Positions 1-7,178 of a DNA stretch of 11,400 nt are shown piece after piece. Position numbers and translations under genes: made by a program. The first letter of the stretch is position 1; every line of letters begins with the position of its first letter. Below the pieces are notes generated by a model. It saw only the letters and a program-made list of their open reading frames with translations. It was not told the DNA's origin and searched no databases. The DNA comes from Smithellaceae bacterium. GTDB taxonomy: Bacteria > Desulfobacterota > Syntrophia > Syntrophales > Smithellaceae. The stretch lies in the NCBI GenBank assembly GCA_028701435.1, contig JAQVQT010000047.1, positions 1 through 11,400 on the forward strand, written 5' to 3'.

Positions 1-404
1 CCGCGGGAGAGAAGATCAGGATTTATCTCAAAGGCAACAAACCTTTTTTTGCCCGCGTGATTTACCGGGACGCGGCGAAAAGTAACCTGCAGCTCCTGCC
101 CAATCCCTACCGGCAGGACAACTATTTTCAGGGCGGTGTGATTTACGAAATCCCCTCCGGCAAGGATCAGTTTGAGCTGGAAGTGAACCCGCCCTTTGGC
201 GAGGAAAACATCATCGTCTATGCCAGCGTCTCCGAGCTGGGCGATTTGAACTTGAAGGAAGAGGGAAGTATTTATACCGTTAAAACGAGATCAAAAGACA
301 TCGGCGTCAAAACACGGGGCGTCAAGATCAAAGCCGCGCCGGACGGTACGGGGCAGGCCGCGGAATTTTCCGAAGTCAAAGCGGTCGTGAAAACGAGAAA
401 ATAG
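1..404 (+). CDS. DUF4384-like protein, C-terminal part (5' end outside window)
   Basis: The reading frame is open from the first full codon at position 3 to a TAG at 402-404. The GTG at 57 is internal and should not be taken as the start. The visible ~133 residues begin AGEKIRIYLKGNKPFFARV and include a beta-rich pattern typical of DUF4384: a strand describing a displayed value, then LLPNPYRQDN, an IPSG turn, then a FELEV..PFGEENIIVYAS strand. DUF4384 domains occur in exported or envelope-associated bacterial proteins of unknown detailed role, often beside peptidase, kinase or repeat domains that here would lie upstream. The tail (VKTRSKDIGVKTRGVKIKA) is basic and low in complexity. The next gene starts 38 bp downstream on the same strand, so the two may share a transcript. 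The domain call rests on pattern recognition only. Confidence 0.6.
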   Translation, partial: AGEKIRIYLKGNKPFFARVIYRDAAKSNLQLLPNPYRQDNYFQGGVIYEIPSGKDQFELEVNPPFGEENIIVYASVSELGDLNLKEEGSIYTVKTRSKDIGVKTRGVKIKAAPDGTGQAAEFSEVKAVVKTRK

Positions 405-426
405 AGAAGATCTTTGTCGCAAACGG

Positions 427-434
427 AAAAGGAG
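427..434 (+). promoter_or_regulatory. Ribosome binding site that fixes the TTG start of the BMP-Cache gene
   Basis: AAAAGGAG lies 8 nt before TTG at 443. No ATG or GTG start close by matches both this spacing and the start of the signal peptide, so the TTG is the likely initiation codon. Confidence 0.6.
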
Positions 435-442
435 ATGGAAGA

Positions 443-2236
443 TTGAAAAAGGCATGGGTGCTTTCTTTGTGCTGCCTGATGCTGTTAGTCTCTCTGGCGG
501 TCGTTCAGGATTTGAAGGCGCAAGGTCCGACGCCGCTGAAGGTGGTCCTGATCTTTGACATGGGCGGCAGGGGGGACGGCGGGTTTAACGATTCCGCATA
601 CATCGGCATGGAAAAAGCGGTTGCGGAGTTGGGTGTAAAAGCCGTCTATATCGAGCACAAGAGAAATCTGGAGCTGGACCATGCCGCAAGCGAGGCCGCG
701 GATTCCGACGCGCAAATGATCATCGGCGTCGGGTTTGCCTTTTCGGAGAAATTCGATCATCTGGCCGCCCGGCATCCGGATAAAAAATTTGTCGTGGTGG
801 ACTACAGCGCGAAGTACGATGAGAGGGGAAACCTCATCGTGCCGCCGTCCAATCTGGCGGGACTGACGTTTAAGGAAGAGGAAGGGTCCTTTCTGGTCGG
901 GGCGATCGCGGCCCTGAAAAGCCGGACGGGGAAAATCGGTTTTATCGGCGGAATGGACAGCCCGATCATCCGCAAATTCCAGGCAGGGTATGAGGCGGGC
1001 GCAAAAGCCGTTCGTCCGGGCATCCGGATTGATTCGCGTTATGCCGGAATCACCGGACAGGCCTTCAGGGATCCGCGGAAAGGCTACCGGATCGCCGTGC
1101 GCATGTATAAAAACGGGGCGGACGTCATATATCATGCCGCGGGCGAAACGGGAGCAGGCCTCTTTCAGGCGGCAAGAAAGATGAATCGTCTGGCGATCGG
1201 AGCGGATATCGATCAGAGCGCGCAGGCGCCCGGCCGTGTCCTGACGAGCATGTTGAAAAATATCGACGGGGCGGTGTTCGAGGCGGTGCAATCCTGCGTA
1301 CGCGGAAGCTTTTCGGGAGGACTCAAAACGCTGGGACTCAAGGAACAGGGCGTCGGATATGTGTATAATCAGCAGAACAGGAAGCTGATTCCCGAAAGCA
1401 TTCATCAGCAGGTTCAGGCGCTGCGGGCAAAAATTGTGTCGGGTGCGCTGACGGTTCCCGACGCGAGCGGACACCGGACGGCGCTTTCCCGGCGGGAATT
1501 GCGGGACTTGTTGTCTCGTCTGCAATCCGAGATTCAGAAGACGTTGAACCGGCTGGACCATGATCTTCAGCATAGCGCCAAGGTGCTGGCCGGCAAAGAC
1601 CTGCGGGGAGATTTTGCGCGCGGCATTCTCCAGGGGCTTTACAGGGCAAATCCCTACATCATCGACTGCGAAACGGTGAGCGATTCGGGAATCATGCTGG
1701 CGGTGGAGCCGCCGGCGCACCGGTCGTCCGAAGGCGCCGACATCAGCGGGCAGGCGCACATGATCCGGCTGTTCAAAACCCACGCGCCGGTATTGAGCGG
1801 CTCATTCCAGTCCGTGGAAGGCCCCCGGTCCGTTGTCATTCATCATCCGATATTTTCGACGGATCGAGAATTTTCGGGATCGGTCTCGGCGCTGTTTGCG
1901 CCGGAATACCTGCTTTCAAGCATGATCGGACCGATCGCCGCCTACATGCCGGTTTCCATTTTCCTGATGCAGACCGACGGTCTGATCATTTATGACGTGG
2001 ATGCAAAACAGATCGGCCTCAACATCTTCACCGATCCATTATACCAGCCGTTTCCGGAGCTGATTGCGCTTTGCCGCACCATGGCCGACGCCCGAGAAGG
2101 ATCGGGCGGTTACCGTTTTTACCGGAAAGTCGGTGAAAGGCCGATTGCCAAAACGGTGGAATGGCGCACCGTTGAACTGCACGGCACGCCCTGGCGCCTT
2201 GCCGTCGCCTTCGCCGGAGACGGCGTCGAACGTTAA
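443..2236 (+). CDS. Secreted BMP-family (PnrA-like) ligand-binding protein with C-terminal Cache-like sensor domain
   Basis: The protein has 597 aa and starts at TTG 443 behind a good Shine-Dalgarno. Residues 1-27 form a signal peptide: MKK, a hydrophobic core around 5-21, and a probable cut after LKA. No clear lipobox is seen. Residues ~30-310 match the basic membrane protein/PnrA family. MGGRGDGGFNDSAY (40-53) is the family's N-terminal ligand loop, EEEGSFLVGAIAAL (145-158) is a typical BMP helix, and GADVIYHAAGETG through the GADIDQ segment (225-258) is the second lobe. GGLKTLGLKEQGVGYV (292-307) is the usual BMP C-terminal strand. BMP proteins bind nucleosides or similar small ligands for ABC uptake. 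Residues ~340-590 are extra: a long charged helix (345-385), then an alpha/beta region with FSTDREFSGSVSALFAPEYL and IFLMQTDGLIIYDVDAKQIGLNIF, as in Cache/PDC periplasmic sensor domains. No transmembrane segment follows, so the whole protein appears periplasmic. No ABC permease or ATPase gene is visible nearby. BMP half: high confidence; Cache half: moderate. Confidence 0.8.
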   Translation: MKKAWVLSLCCLMLLVSLAVVQDLKAQGPTPLKVVLIFDMGGRGDGGFNDSAYIGMEKAVAELGVKAVYIEHKRNLELDHAASEAADSDAQMIIGVGFAFSEKFDHLAARHPDKKFVVVDYSAKYDERGNLIVPPSNLAGLTFKEEEGSFLVGAIAALKSRTGKIGFIGGMDSPIIRKFQAGYEAGAKAVRPGIRIDSRYAGITGQAFRDPRKGYRIAVRMYKNGADVIYHAAGETGAGLFQAARKMNRLAIGADIDQSAQAPGRVLTSMLKNIDGAVFEAVQSCVRGSFSGGLKTLGLKEQGVGYVYNQQNRKLIPESIHQQVQALRAKIVSGALTVPDASGHRTALSRRELRDLLSRLQSEIQKTLNRLDHDLQHSAKVLAGKDLRGDFARGILQGLYRANPYIIDCETVSDSGIMLAVEPPAHRSSEGADISGQAHMIRLFKTHAPVLSGSFQSVEGPRSVVIHHPIFSTDREFSGSVSALFAPEYLLSSMIGPIAAYMPVSIFLMQTDGLIIYDVDAKQIGLNIFTDPLYQPFPELIALCRTMADAREGSGGYRFYRKVGERPIAKTVEWRTVELHGTPWRLAVAFAGDGVER

Positions 2237-4065
2237 AATTTATACGTTCCGGCCGTCACGTTGCGATGGATTTCATCATTGACGGGCACATAGGTTTCGC
2301 TCCCCGGAAGAAGCACGTACAATTCCTCTTTGACCTGCGCCGGATCATATCCCTCATTCTTGAGGCTGGTCTTCTTGATTTTGTGCGTCGCGGTCCATTC
2401 GAAATCCGGAACGAAACGGATGAAGATCGGCACGGCGTATTTCGGCAGGCTCGCCTTCAGATGGGCTGCCAGACGGGCCAGATCGAGCGGCTCGTTTTCA
2501 TCCCGAATGACGGCGGCCATTCCGGCCTTGCCGTCGCTGCCGGGCATGGCAATGCCGTAAACCGCCGACTGCTTGACGCCGGAGAACGTATCGAGCGCTT
2601 TTTCCACTTCCTGCGTGGCCACATTTTCACCTTTCCATCGAAAGGTGTCACCCAGCCGGTCGGCGAACTGCGCATGGCCAAAGCCCATGTTTCGAAGCAT
2701 GTCGCCGGTGTTGAACCACAGGTCGCCTTTCTTGAACACATCACGGAAAATTTTTTCTTCCGTCTTTTTCTTGTCCGAATAACCGGCGAAAGGGGTTTTT
2801 TCGGAGATTTCCATGATCAGAAGCCCGGTTTCGCCCTTGCCGACTTTTTTCAGAAAGCCCTTCTCGTCTTTGAAGGGCCGGTCGTTTTCGGTGTCGTAGG
2901 CCACGATGGCAAACGGCGTCACGCTGGTGCCCACGCTGTAGTCGATGTTCAGAAAGTTCGTAAAGACGCCAACGCCTTCGGCCGCGCCGTAAAACTCGTA
3001 TATTTTTTCAATGCCGAACCGCTTTTTAAAGGGCATCCAGATATCCGGCCGAAGCCCATTGCCGCAGATGTATTTCAGCGTCGTCTGATGGTCGTCGGGC
3101 TTCGCGGGCGTCGCCATCAGGTAGCGGCACACTTCTCCCACGTAAATGAAGTGCGTCGCCTGAAACTGCCGGACGTCGTCCAGAAATTTGCTGGCGCTGA
3201 ATTTTCTGCGCAGGGCCACGGCCGCGCCGTTATAGAGCGCAGGAGGCCATCCGACGGTGATGGCGTTGGTGTGGAAAAAGGGAAGCGGAATATAAATCGT
3301 ATCCGTGGGTTTTACGGGCATGACAAATTTCCCGAACCAGAACATGGCCGACAGGGTTCGTTTGTTGATGATGACCGCCGCCTTGGGCAGGCCCCCGGTG
3401 GTTCCGGAGGTGTAAACATATGCAGTGGTGTCTTTCAGGGTGACACTTTTGGTGGTGGAAGGATTTGCGCCGCTTTGCCGCGCCAACTCACCCGTAATGT
3501 CGGGGATGTCTTTCGTCTGGAACTGTCCCTTGTCCCGGACCATTCCCAGCGTCGATTGGGAAAGATCGATTCCGGCGCGTGCCTCAATAAAAAACTCGCA
3601 GCACTCCTCGCCGATCAGGACAACCTTTCCCCGGTTGAGGTTGAAGCTGTGCACCAGCGAGTCTCCCCGCTGATTGGTGTTGATCAGCGAGGCGATGGCG
3701 CCGACCTTTGAGCAGCCGCAGTAGGCGGCCAGCAGCTCGGGGCGGTTTTCAAAGCAAAGGGTCACCACGTCGCCGCGGCGGACGCCTTTGGAGATCAGAT
3801 AGTGGGCAAAACGGTTGGCCCGCTCATTGAGCTCCCGGTAGGTGAGGATGCCGTCAGGGGACTTGACCGCGGCGTTTTGCGGGTATTGGGCGGCGATTCT
3901 TTCCAGTTCCAGCCCCCAGGAGTTGTTGACATTGCTGCCAATGCTTTTCAATCCTTTGATCAGGTTGAAGATCATCGACGGAAGACGCGGCGCAATTTCG
4001 ATGATTTTCAGAAAGAATTCGGACGCGCTTAAGGTTGTGGGGATCTTTACCGGTTGAGTGCTCAT
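2233..4065 (-). CDS. FATP-type long/very-long-chain acyl-CoA synthetase (AMP-forming)
   Basis: A 610-aa member of the ANL adenylating superfamily, expected to activate a long-chain fatty acid with ATP to acyl-AMP and then acyl-CoA. YTSGTTGGLPKA (218-229) is the ATP phosphate loop, YGAAEG (359-364) the adenine motif, FNTGD (451-455) carries the ribose-binding Asp, and DRLGDTFRWKGENV (469-482) is the hinge/FATP signature. HKIKKTSLKNEG (561-572) holds the C-terminal catalytic-lysine region. LGDTFRWKGENV and the long N-terminal segment point to the FATP/SLC27 and bacterial 'long-chain-acyl-CoA synthetase' branch rather than classic FadD. The hydrophobic/amphipathic stretch at ~17-42 may attach it to the inner membrane. 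ATG 4065 was chosen because AGGGAG lies 8 nt upstream; an in-frame extension to 4152 would run into the upstream gene. It lies 20 bp after the adhesin-E-like gene, so the two likely form an operon. Its TAA shares bases with the TAA of the convergent BMP gene. Confidence 0.9.
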   Translation of the reverse strand: MSTQPVKIPTTLSASEFFLKIIEIAPRLPSMIFNLIKGLKSIGSNVNNSWGLELERIAAQYPQNAAVKSPDGILTYRELNERANRFAHYLISKGVRRGDVVTLCFENRPELLAAYCGCSKVGAIASLINTNQRGDSLVHSFNLNRGKVVLIGEECCEFFIEARAGIDLSQSTLGMVRDKGQFQTKDIPDITGELARQSGANPSTTKSVTLKDTTAYVYTSGTTGGLPKAAVIINKRTLSAMFWFGKFVMPVKPTDTIYIPLPFFHTNAITVGWPPALYNGAAVALRRKFSASKFLDDVRQFQATHFIYVGEVCRYLMATPAKPDDHQTTLKYICGNGLRPDIWMPFKKRFGIEKIYEFYGAAEGVGVFTNFLNIDYSVGTSVTPFAIVAYDTENDRPFKDEKGFLKKVGKGETGLLIMEISEKTPFAGYSDKKKTEEKIFRDVFKKGDLWFNTGDMLRNMGFGHAQFADRLGDTFRWKGENVATQEVEKALDTFSGVKQSAVYGIAMPGSDGKAGMAAVIRDENEPLDLARLAAHLKASLPKYAVPIFIRFVPDFEWTATHKIKKTSLKNEGYDPAQVKEELYVLLPGSETYVPVNDEIHRNVTAGTYKF

Positions 4066-4073
4066 AGTTTCTT

Positions 4074-4079
4074 CTCCCT
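4074..4079 (-). promoter_or_regulatory. Ribosome binding site of the FATP-type ligase
   Basis: On the minus strand AGGGAG precedes ATG 4065 by 8 nt. It sits in the 20-bp gap after the upstream gene and decides the start against the longer in-frame alternative at 4152. Confidence 0.6.
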
Positions 4080-4085
4080 GTTTTT

Positions 4086-4535
4086 TTATTTGATAGTGCA
4101 AGCTTCTTTTTTTACAAAATGCCAGGTGCTGCCGGGGTTGATCATGAACCATTGCGTCCCCGTCTCATGGGCCCTGTGAAGGACGTTTCTGTCGTTGTCC
4201 AGATAGACAAATTCCCTAAAACGAATGAAATCCCTGGAACAATTGATTTCACAAAGGATTTCGACGGATTTAAATCGCGGATTCCATTTGCTGACGGAAT
4301 TCAGGTATTCGGCGACGAAGCGCAGATACCTGCTTTTTCCGGACGGGGCGATCTTGATCCAGACCATCGTAAGGTCCGGGGCGGGCCGTGAAATCCGGTC
4401 GCGGTCCGCAAAGACGGCGTCGCGGTATTTCGTGTAGCCGGTCAGCCGCCAGTTGTCGGTCATTCTTTCCGCGAAAAGCCATGCCGGCATGACCAAAAAC
4501 AAAATGGCGAAAAGCAAGACGGTTTTTGTATGCAT
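4086..4535 (-). CDS. Small secreted protein resembling surface-adhesin protein E
   Basis: A 149-aa protein with a clear signal peptide: MHTKTVLLFAILFLVMPAWL, with a probable cut after FA at residue 22. The mature part runs W-x-L-x-G, a 'YRDAVFADRDRIS' segment, 'MVWIKIAP', 'SVEILCEINCS', 'RFREFVYLDNDRNVL' and 'GSTWHFVKKEAC'. That order (tyrosine/aspartate strand, VWVK-like strand, a central cysteine strand, 'YDxDGNV', then 'PGS..W..C') is the layout of the surface-adhesin protein E family of small envelope proteins. C95, C99 and C146 could form a disulfide. The ATG at 4535 is preferred over ATG 4541 because an AAAGGA lies 5 nt and an AAGGA 10 nt before it, while ATG 4541 overlaps the first of these. 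The family name comes from H. influenzae; adhesion is not implied here. The ligase starts 20 bp downstream on the same strand, and no functional link between the two is evident. Confidence 0.65.
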   Translation of the reverse strand: MHTKTVLLFAILFLVMPAWLFAERMTDNWRLTGYTKYRDAVFADRDRISRPAPDLTMVWIKIAPSGKSRYLRFVAEYLNSVSKWNPRFKSVEILCEINCSRDFIRFREFVYLDNDRNVLHRAHETGTQWFMINPGSTWHFVKKEACTIK

Positions 4536-4758
4536 TGGCATCCTTTCCTTCGGGGCTGATTTTTTTCTTTACAGGAAAACGAGGAGAATTTGAAGAGCGG
4601 ATATTCGCTTCTGAAGGGGAAAAAGCCCGGAAAGCGCTTCAGGCCTCAAAATACACGAAAATAATCGGATGAATTTTACAAAAAACAGTAGATTTTTTTT
4701 TGAATTAGGGTTAAGCATTGCCCAACGTTTTACAAAATAAAACTTAAAGGGGTGAGCA
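4536..4758. other. Divergent intergenic region between the adhesin-E-like gene and HU
   Basis: This 223-bp, partly AT-rich region must hold the promoters of both divergent units. I see no convincing -35/-10 pair on either strand. A weak inverted pair CTGAAG (4611-4616) / CTTCAG (4637-4642) with a 20-nt spacer, and a T-rich run around 4691-4701, are the only structures noted. Confidence 0.4.
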
Positions 4759-5028
4759 ATGAACAGAGCAGAATTGGTCGAAGAAGTGGCAAAAGTGACG
4801 AGCACGAAGAAAGAGGCTGATGCGGCGATCAGCGCTGCGTTGGCGGCAATTCAGAAGGCGCTCAAGAAGGGCGACAGCGTAACGCTGGTGGGATTCGGCA
4901 CCTTCTCTGTCAGCAAGAGAAAGGCCCGCAAAGGCAGAAACCCCCAGACCGGCGAAGCCATCAAGATCGCCGCCAAGAAGGTTCCGGTATTCAAGGCTGG
5001 AAAGGGTTTGAAGGACGCGGTCAAATAA
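4759..5028 (+). CDS. hup: HU family nucleoid-associated DNA-binding protein
   Basis: The protein has 89 aa, the standard HU size. It begins MNRAELVEEVAKVTSTKKEA, the HU helix-turn-helix dimerisation part. The core GDSVTLVGFGTFSVSKRKAR (39-58) precedes the signature GRNPQTGEAIKI (59-70), in which the proline sits at the tip of the DNA-intercalating arm. The C-terminal KKVPVFKAGKGLKDAVK completes the fold. HU dimers bend and compact DNA without strong sequence specificity. AGGGG lies 6 nt before the ATG. The gene stands alone, with divergent DNA upstream and a strong terminator downstream, so it is probably monocistronic. IHF is less likely, since the sequence and length fit HU better. Confidence 0.95.
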   Translation: MNRAELVEEVAKVTSTKKEADAAISAALAAIQKALKKGDSVTLVGFGTFSVSKRKARKGRNPQTGEAIKIAAKKVPVFKAGKGLKDAVK

Positions 5029-5046
5029 ATTTCATTTGTCATCATT

Positions 5047-5086
5047 AAAAAAAGCCGGCTCGTGTAAAAAGGAGCCGGCTTTTTTA
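5047..5086. terminator. Bidirectional intrinsic terminator between HU and the COG1022-type ligase
   Basis: A perfect 8-bp stem, GCCGGCTC (5054-5061) with GAGCCGGC (5072-5079), has a 10-nt loop. It is flanked by an A run (5047-5053) on the left and a T run (5080-5085) on the right. Read on the + strand it ends HU; read on the - strand the A run becomes the T tract and it can end the ligase, whose stop codon is 30 bp away. Confidence 0.9.
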
Positions 5087-5115
5087 TTGTGCGTCCGTGC
5101 GGGGTGCGGAACCTG

Positions 5116-6924
5116 CTACCGGTAGAGCGCTTCAATCCGGTCCTGAAATTTATCCAGAACCACTTTGCGCTTGAGCTTCATCGTCTGGGTCAGCGTGCCG
5201 TTTTCCAGCGTGAACGGCTCGGGGATGAGCAAGAACTTCTTGGGGATTTCATAGCCGCCGAACTTGTTTTTGAGGTGAGCCGTGATCGTGGCGCCGTACA
5301 TTTCCACCACATCCTGCCTTTCGACCAGCGCTTGGATGTCCGTCGGCAGTCCTTTTTCTTTCGCATAGCTCTTCAGTACTTCAAAATCGGGAACGACGAT
5401 GCAAATGTTGAAGGGGCGGTTGTATCCGTAAATGACCGCCTGCTGAACCAGGGGCAACAGGCAGATTTCTTCTTCGATGGAGACGGGGAAGCAGAACTTT
5501 CCGTTTTCCAGCTTATACTGCTCCTTGATGCGCCCCGTGATAAAGAGGTAGCCGTCCTTGTCCAGGCGGCCGCGATCGCCGGTGCGAAAGCCGCCGTCGG
5601 GCGTCATCGCCGCGGCCGTGTCTTCCGGGCGGTTGTGGTAGCCTTTCATGACATTGGGGCCGTAAATGATAATTTCGCCGTCAGTGGCGCCTTCCTCCAC
5701 CACCGAAGAATCGATCACGATCCGGACCTTCTCAATGGCCCGGCCGACGCTCCCCAGGCGGTAGGCATAGGAGGCGTTCATGGTTGCGGCAGGCGACGTT
5801 TCCGTGAGCCCGTAGCAGTCGTAAACGGGCAGACCGATGTCAAAGAAGAAATGACCGATTTCGGGATTCATCGCGGCACTGCCGGTCATGGCGCCCAGCA
5901 CCCTGCCGCCCAGCTTTTCGCGGATTTTTGAAAAGACGATTTTGTCCGCGATCCTGAATTTGAGTTCGGTCAGAAAATCGGATTGGCCACGTGCGGCCAG
6001 CTCGCGTCTTTTCTTTCCCGCTTCAACCCCCATGACGAACAGTTTCTTGGCCAGACCGCCTTCCTTGTTCATTTTGGCCCAGAGGCCGTCATAGATGCGG
6101 TTGAAAACGCGGGGCACGGCGACGAGAAAAGTGGGCTTCACCTTGGCAATGTCGTCCACAATCGTAGCGGGGCTTTCCGCCAGGCCGATGGAGCCGCCCA
6201 GCCGGATGACCGCGTAGAGTTCGCCGGTCTGACCGAAAGAATGGGCCCAGGGCAGGATGGCCAGGGTCACCACGTCTCTGCCTTCGTTTCTTTCCAGTTC
6301 GGGATACATTTTCAGCCCCGCCAGAGAGTTGCTGGTAAAGTTGCCGTGGGACAAAAGAACGCCCTTGGGATTGCCGGTGGTTCCCGACGTGTAGATGAGT
6401 TCGGCGATGTCGTCCGGTTTGGGGACCTGCGCGGCGACGGGTTTGGCGGCGCCTTTCTTTTCCAGGGCGGCCATGGAATTCTCGCCTTCGGCGTCGATGA
6501 TGAAGATATGCTTCAGCGTGGGGATTTCCTTCGGGAAGTCCTTTATTTTCTCGTAGATCTCCGGTTTGGAAACAAACAGGACTTTGATCTGGCTGTCGGT
6601 GATGATGTATTTCCAGATCTGCACCAGTTCCGCTTCATACATGGGGACAAAACGGGCGATGCGCCCCCAGGCGGCAAAACCCACAATGGGCCATTCAACG
6701 CGGTTGTTGGCGATAATGCCGACGACATCTCCTTTGTCGATGTCCAACTGGGCCAGTCCCGCCCGAAGATTACGAATGCGGGTTCCCACTTCTTTGTACG
6801 TGACCCATTCATAAACGCCGCTTTTGTTTTTTGTGCCGAAAACTCTTCGCTCGGCAAATTTTGCTTCGCTTTCCTGCCACCAGTCGATCAGGTTGTCAGG
6901 CTTATCCAGTGTAAACGTGTGCAT
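5116..6924 (-). CDS. Long-chain acyl-CoA synthetase, COG1022 (FAA1/FadD15-like) branch
   Basis: A 602-aa AMP-forming ligase, the usual length for this branch, expected to convert a long-chain fatty acid to its CoA thioester at the cytoplasmic side of the membrane. YTSGTTGNPKG (178-188) is the phosphate loop, YGLTETSP (371-378) the adenine/substrate motif, FRTGD (446-450) the ribose Asp, and TGRIKEQYKLENGK (463-476) the hinge between large and small domains. LTQTMKLKRK (578-587) carries the expected C-terminal catalytic lysine. The opening (DNLIDWWQESEAKFAERRVF) and the tail ending in DRIEALYR are also typical. AAGGAG lies 7 nt before ATG 6924. It differs strongly from the FATP-type ligase at 2233-4065, so the two are not a recent duplication. 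It is transcribed alone, opposite to HU, and shares HU's terminator. Chain-length preference cannot be read from the sequence. Confidence 0.9.
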   Translation of the reverse strand: MHTFTLDKPDNLIDWWQESEAKFAERRVFGTKNKSGVYEWVTYKEVGTRIRNLRAGLAQLDIDKGDVVGIIANNRVEWPIVGFAAWGRIARFVPMYEAELVQIWKYIITDSQIKVLFVSKPEIYEKIKDFPKEIPTLKHIFIIDAEGENSMAALEKKGAAKPVAAQVPKPDDIAELIYTSGTTGNPKGVLLSHGNFTSNSLAGLKMYPELERNEGRDVVTLAILPWAHSFGQTGELYAVIRLGGSIGLAESPATIVDDIAKVKPTFLVAVPRVFNRIYDGLWAKMNKEGGLAKKLFVMGVEAGKKRRELAARGQSDFLTELKFRIADKIVFSKIREKLGGRVLGAMTGSAAMNPEIGHFFFDIGLPVYDCYGLTETSPAATMNASYAYRLGSVGRAIEKVRIVIDSSVVEEGATDGEIIIYGPNVMKGYHNRPEDTAAAMTPDGGFRTGDRGRLDKDGYLFITGRIKEQYKLENGKFCFPVSIEEEICLLPLVQQAVIYGYNRPFNICIVVPDFEVLKSYAKEKGLPTDIQALVERQDVVEMYGATITAHLKNKFGGYEIPKKFLLIPEPFTLENGTLTQTMKLKRKVVLDKFQDRIEALYR

Positions 6925-6951
6925 AAACGATCTCCTTCAAGTCTATTCTAG

Positions 6952-6971
6952 CGAGGTTTTTCCGACCCTCG
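6952..6971. repeat. Short inverted repeat upstream of the COG1022-type ligase
   Basis: CGAGG (6952-6956) and CCTCG (6967-6971) are separated by 10 nt. It sits 28 bp before the ligase ATG and directly abuts the larger palindrome at 6972-7015. It is too weak to call a terminator; an operator half or a leader hairpin is possible. Confidence 0.35.
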
Positions 6972-7015
6972 AAATGATCGAAAAAATGACTGTTGCGTCA
7001 TTTCGGCGATGATTT
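6972..7015. repeat. Imperfect 44-bp palindrome upstream of the COG1022-type ligase
   Basis: The outer arms AAATGATCG (6972-6980) and CGATGATTT (7007-7015) match with one mismatch. The inner arms AAATGAC (6984-6990) and GTCATTT (6997-7003) match perfectly around the 6-nt centre TGTTGC. Three-base bulges separate the two arm pairs symmetrically. It lies about 50-90 bp upstream of the ligase ATG, where an operator or a leader hairpin could act. No regulator is encoded next to it. Confidence 0.5.
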
Positions 7016-7178
7016 AAGCCATTTTCCCGGAAAAAACAAGCAAAACCATGGATTTAATTTTCAGTAATTTCATCATCTTTATTGACTGTATTCTTCAAAT
7101 TTGCTAAGTGACCACTAGTTTTTGCAAGTGCAATGAAAGCTTGAGATGTTTGCACAACAGCAGAAAACCGGAAATCAT

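Noticed and set aside
485..1783. 432-codon open frame on the - strand
   Set aside because: Antisense to the BMP-Cache gene; its composition is R/H/Q-rich with no domain pattern and no Shine-Dalgarno.
2266..3711. 481-codon open frame on the + strand
   Set aside because: It lies wholly antisense to the FATP-type ligase, whose adenylation motifs are unmistakable. The antisense protein is rich in R, H, F and V without recognisable motifs and reflects the codon bias of the real gene.
4066..4152. In-frame upstream extension of the FATP-type ligase
   Set aside because: It would overlap the end of the adhesin-E-like gene and gives a non-homologous start, whereas ATG 4065 has a good Shine-Dalgarno.
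6945..6950. TAGAAT on the - strand as a -10 box for the COG1022-type ligase
   Set aside because: It lies too close to the Shine-Dalgarno (6932-6937) to leave a usable leader, and no matching -35 is found.
5983..6951. 322-codon open frame on the + strand, and a similar 280-codon frame at 5089-5931
   Set aside because: Both mirror the COG1022-type ligase gene on the opposite strand and show no protein-family motif.
7082..7110. Possible sigma70 promoter before the PHP gene (TTGACT, 17-bp spacer, TAAGTG)
   Set aside because: The -35 is good but the -10 matches the consensus at only two of six positions, so it is not supported as a promoter.
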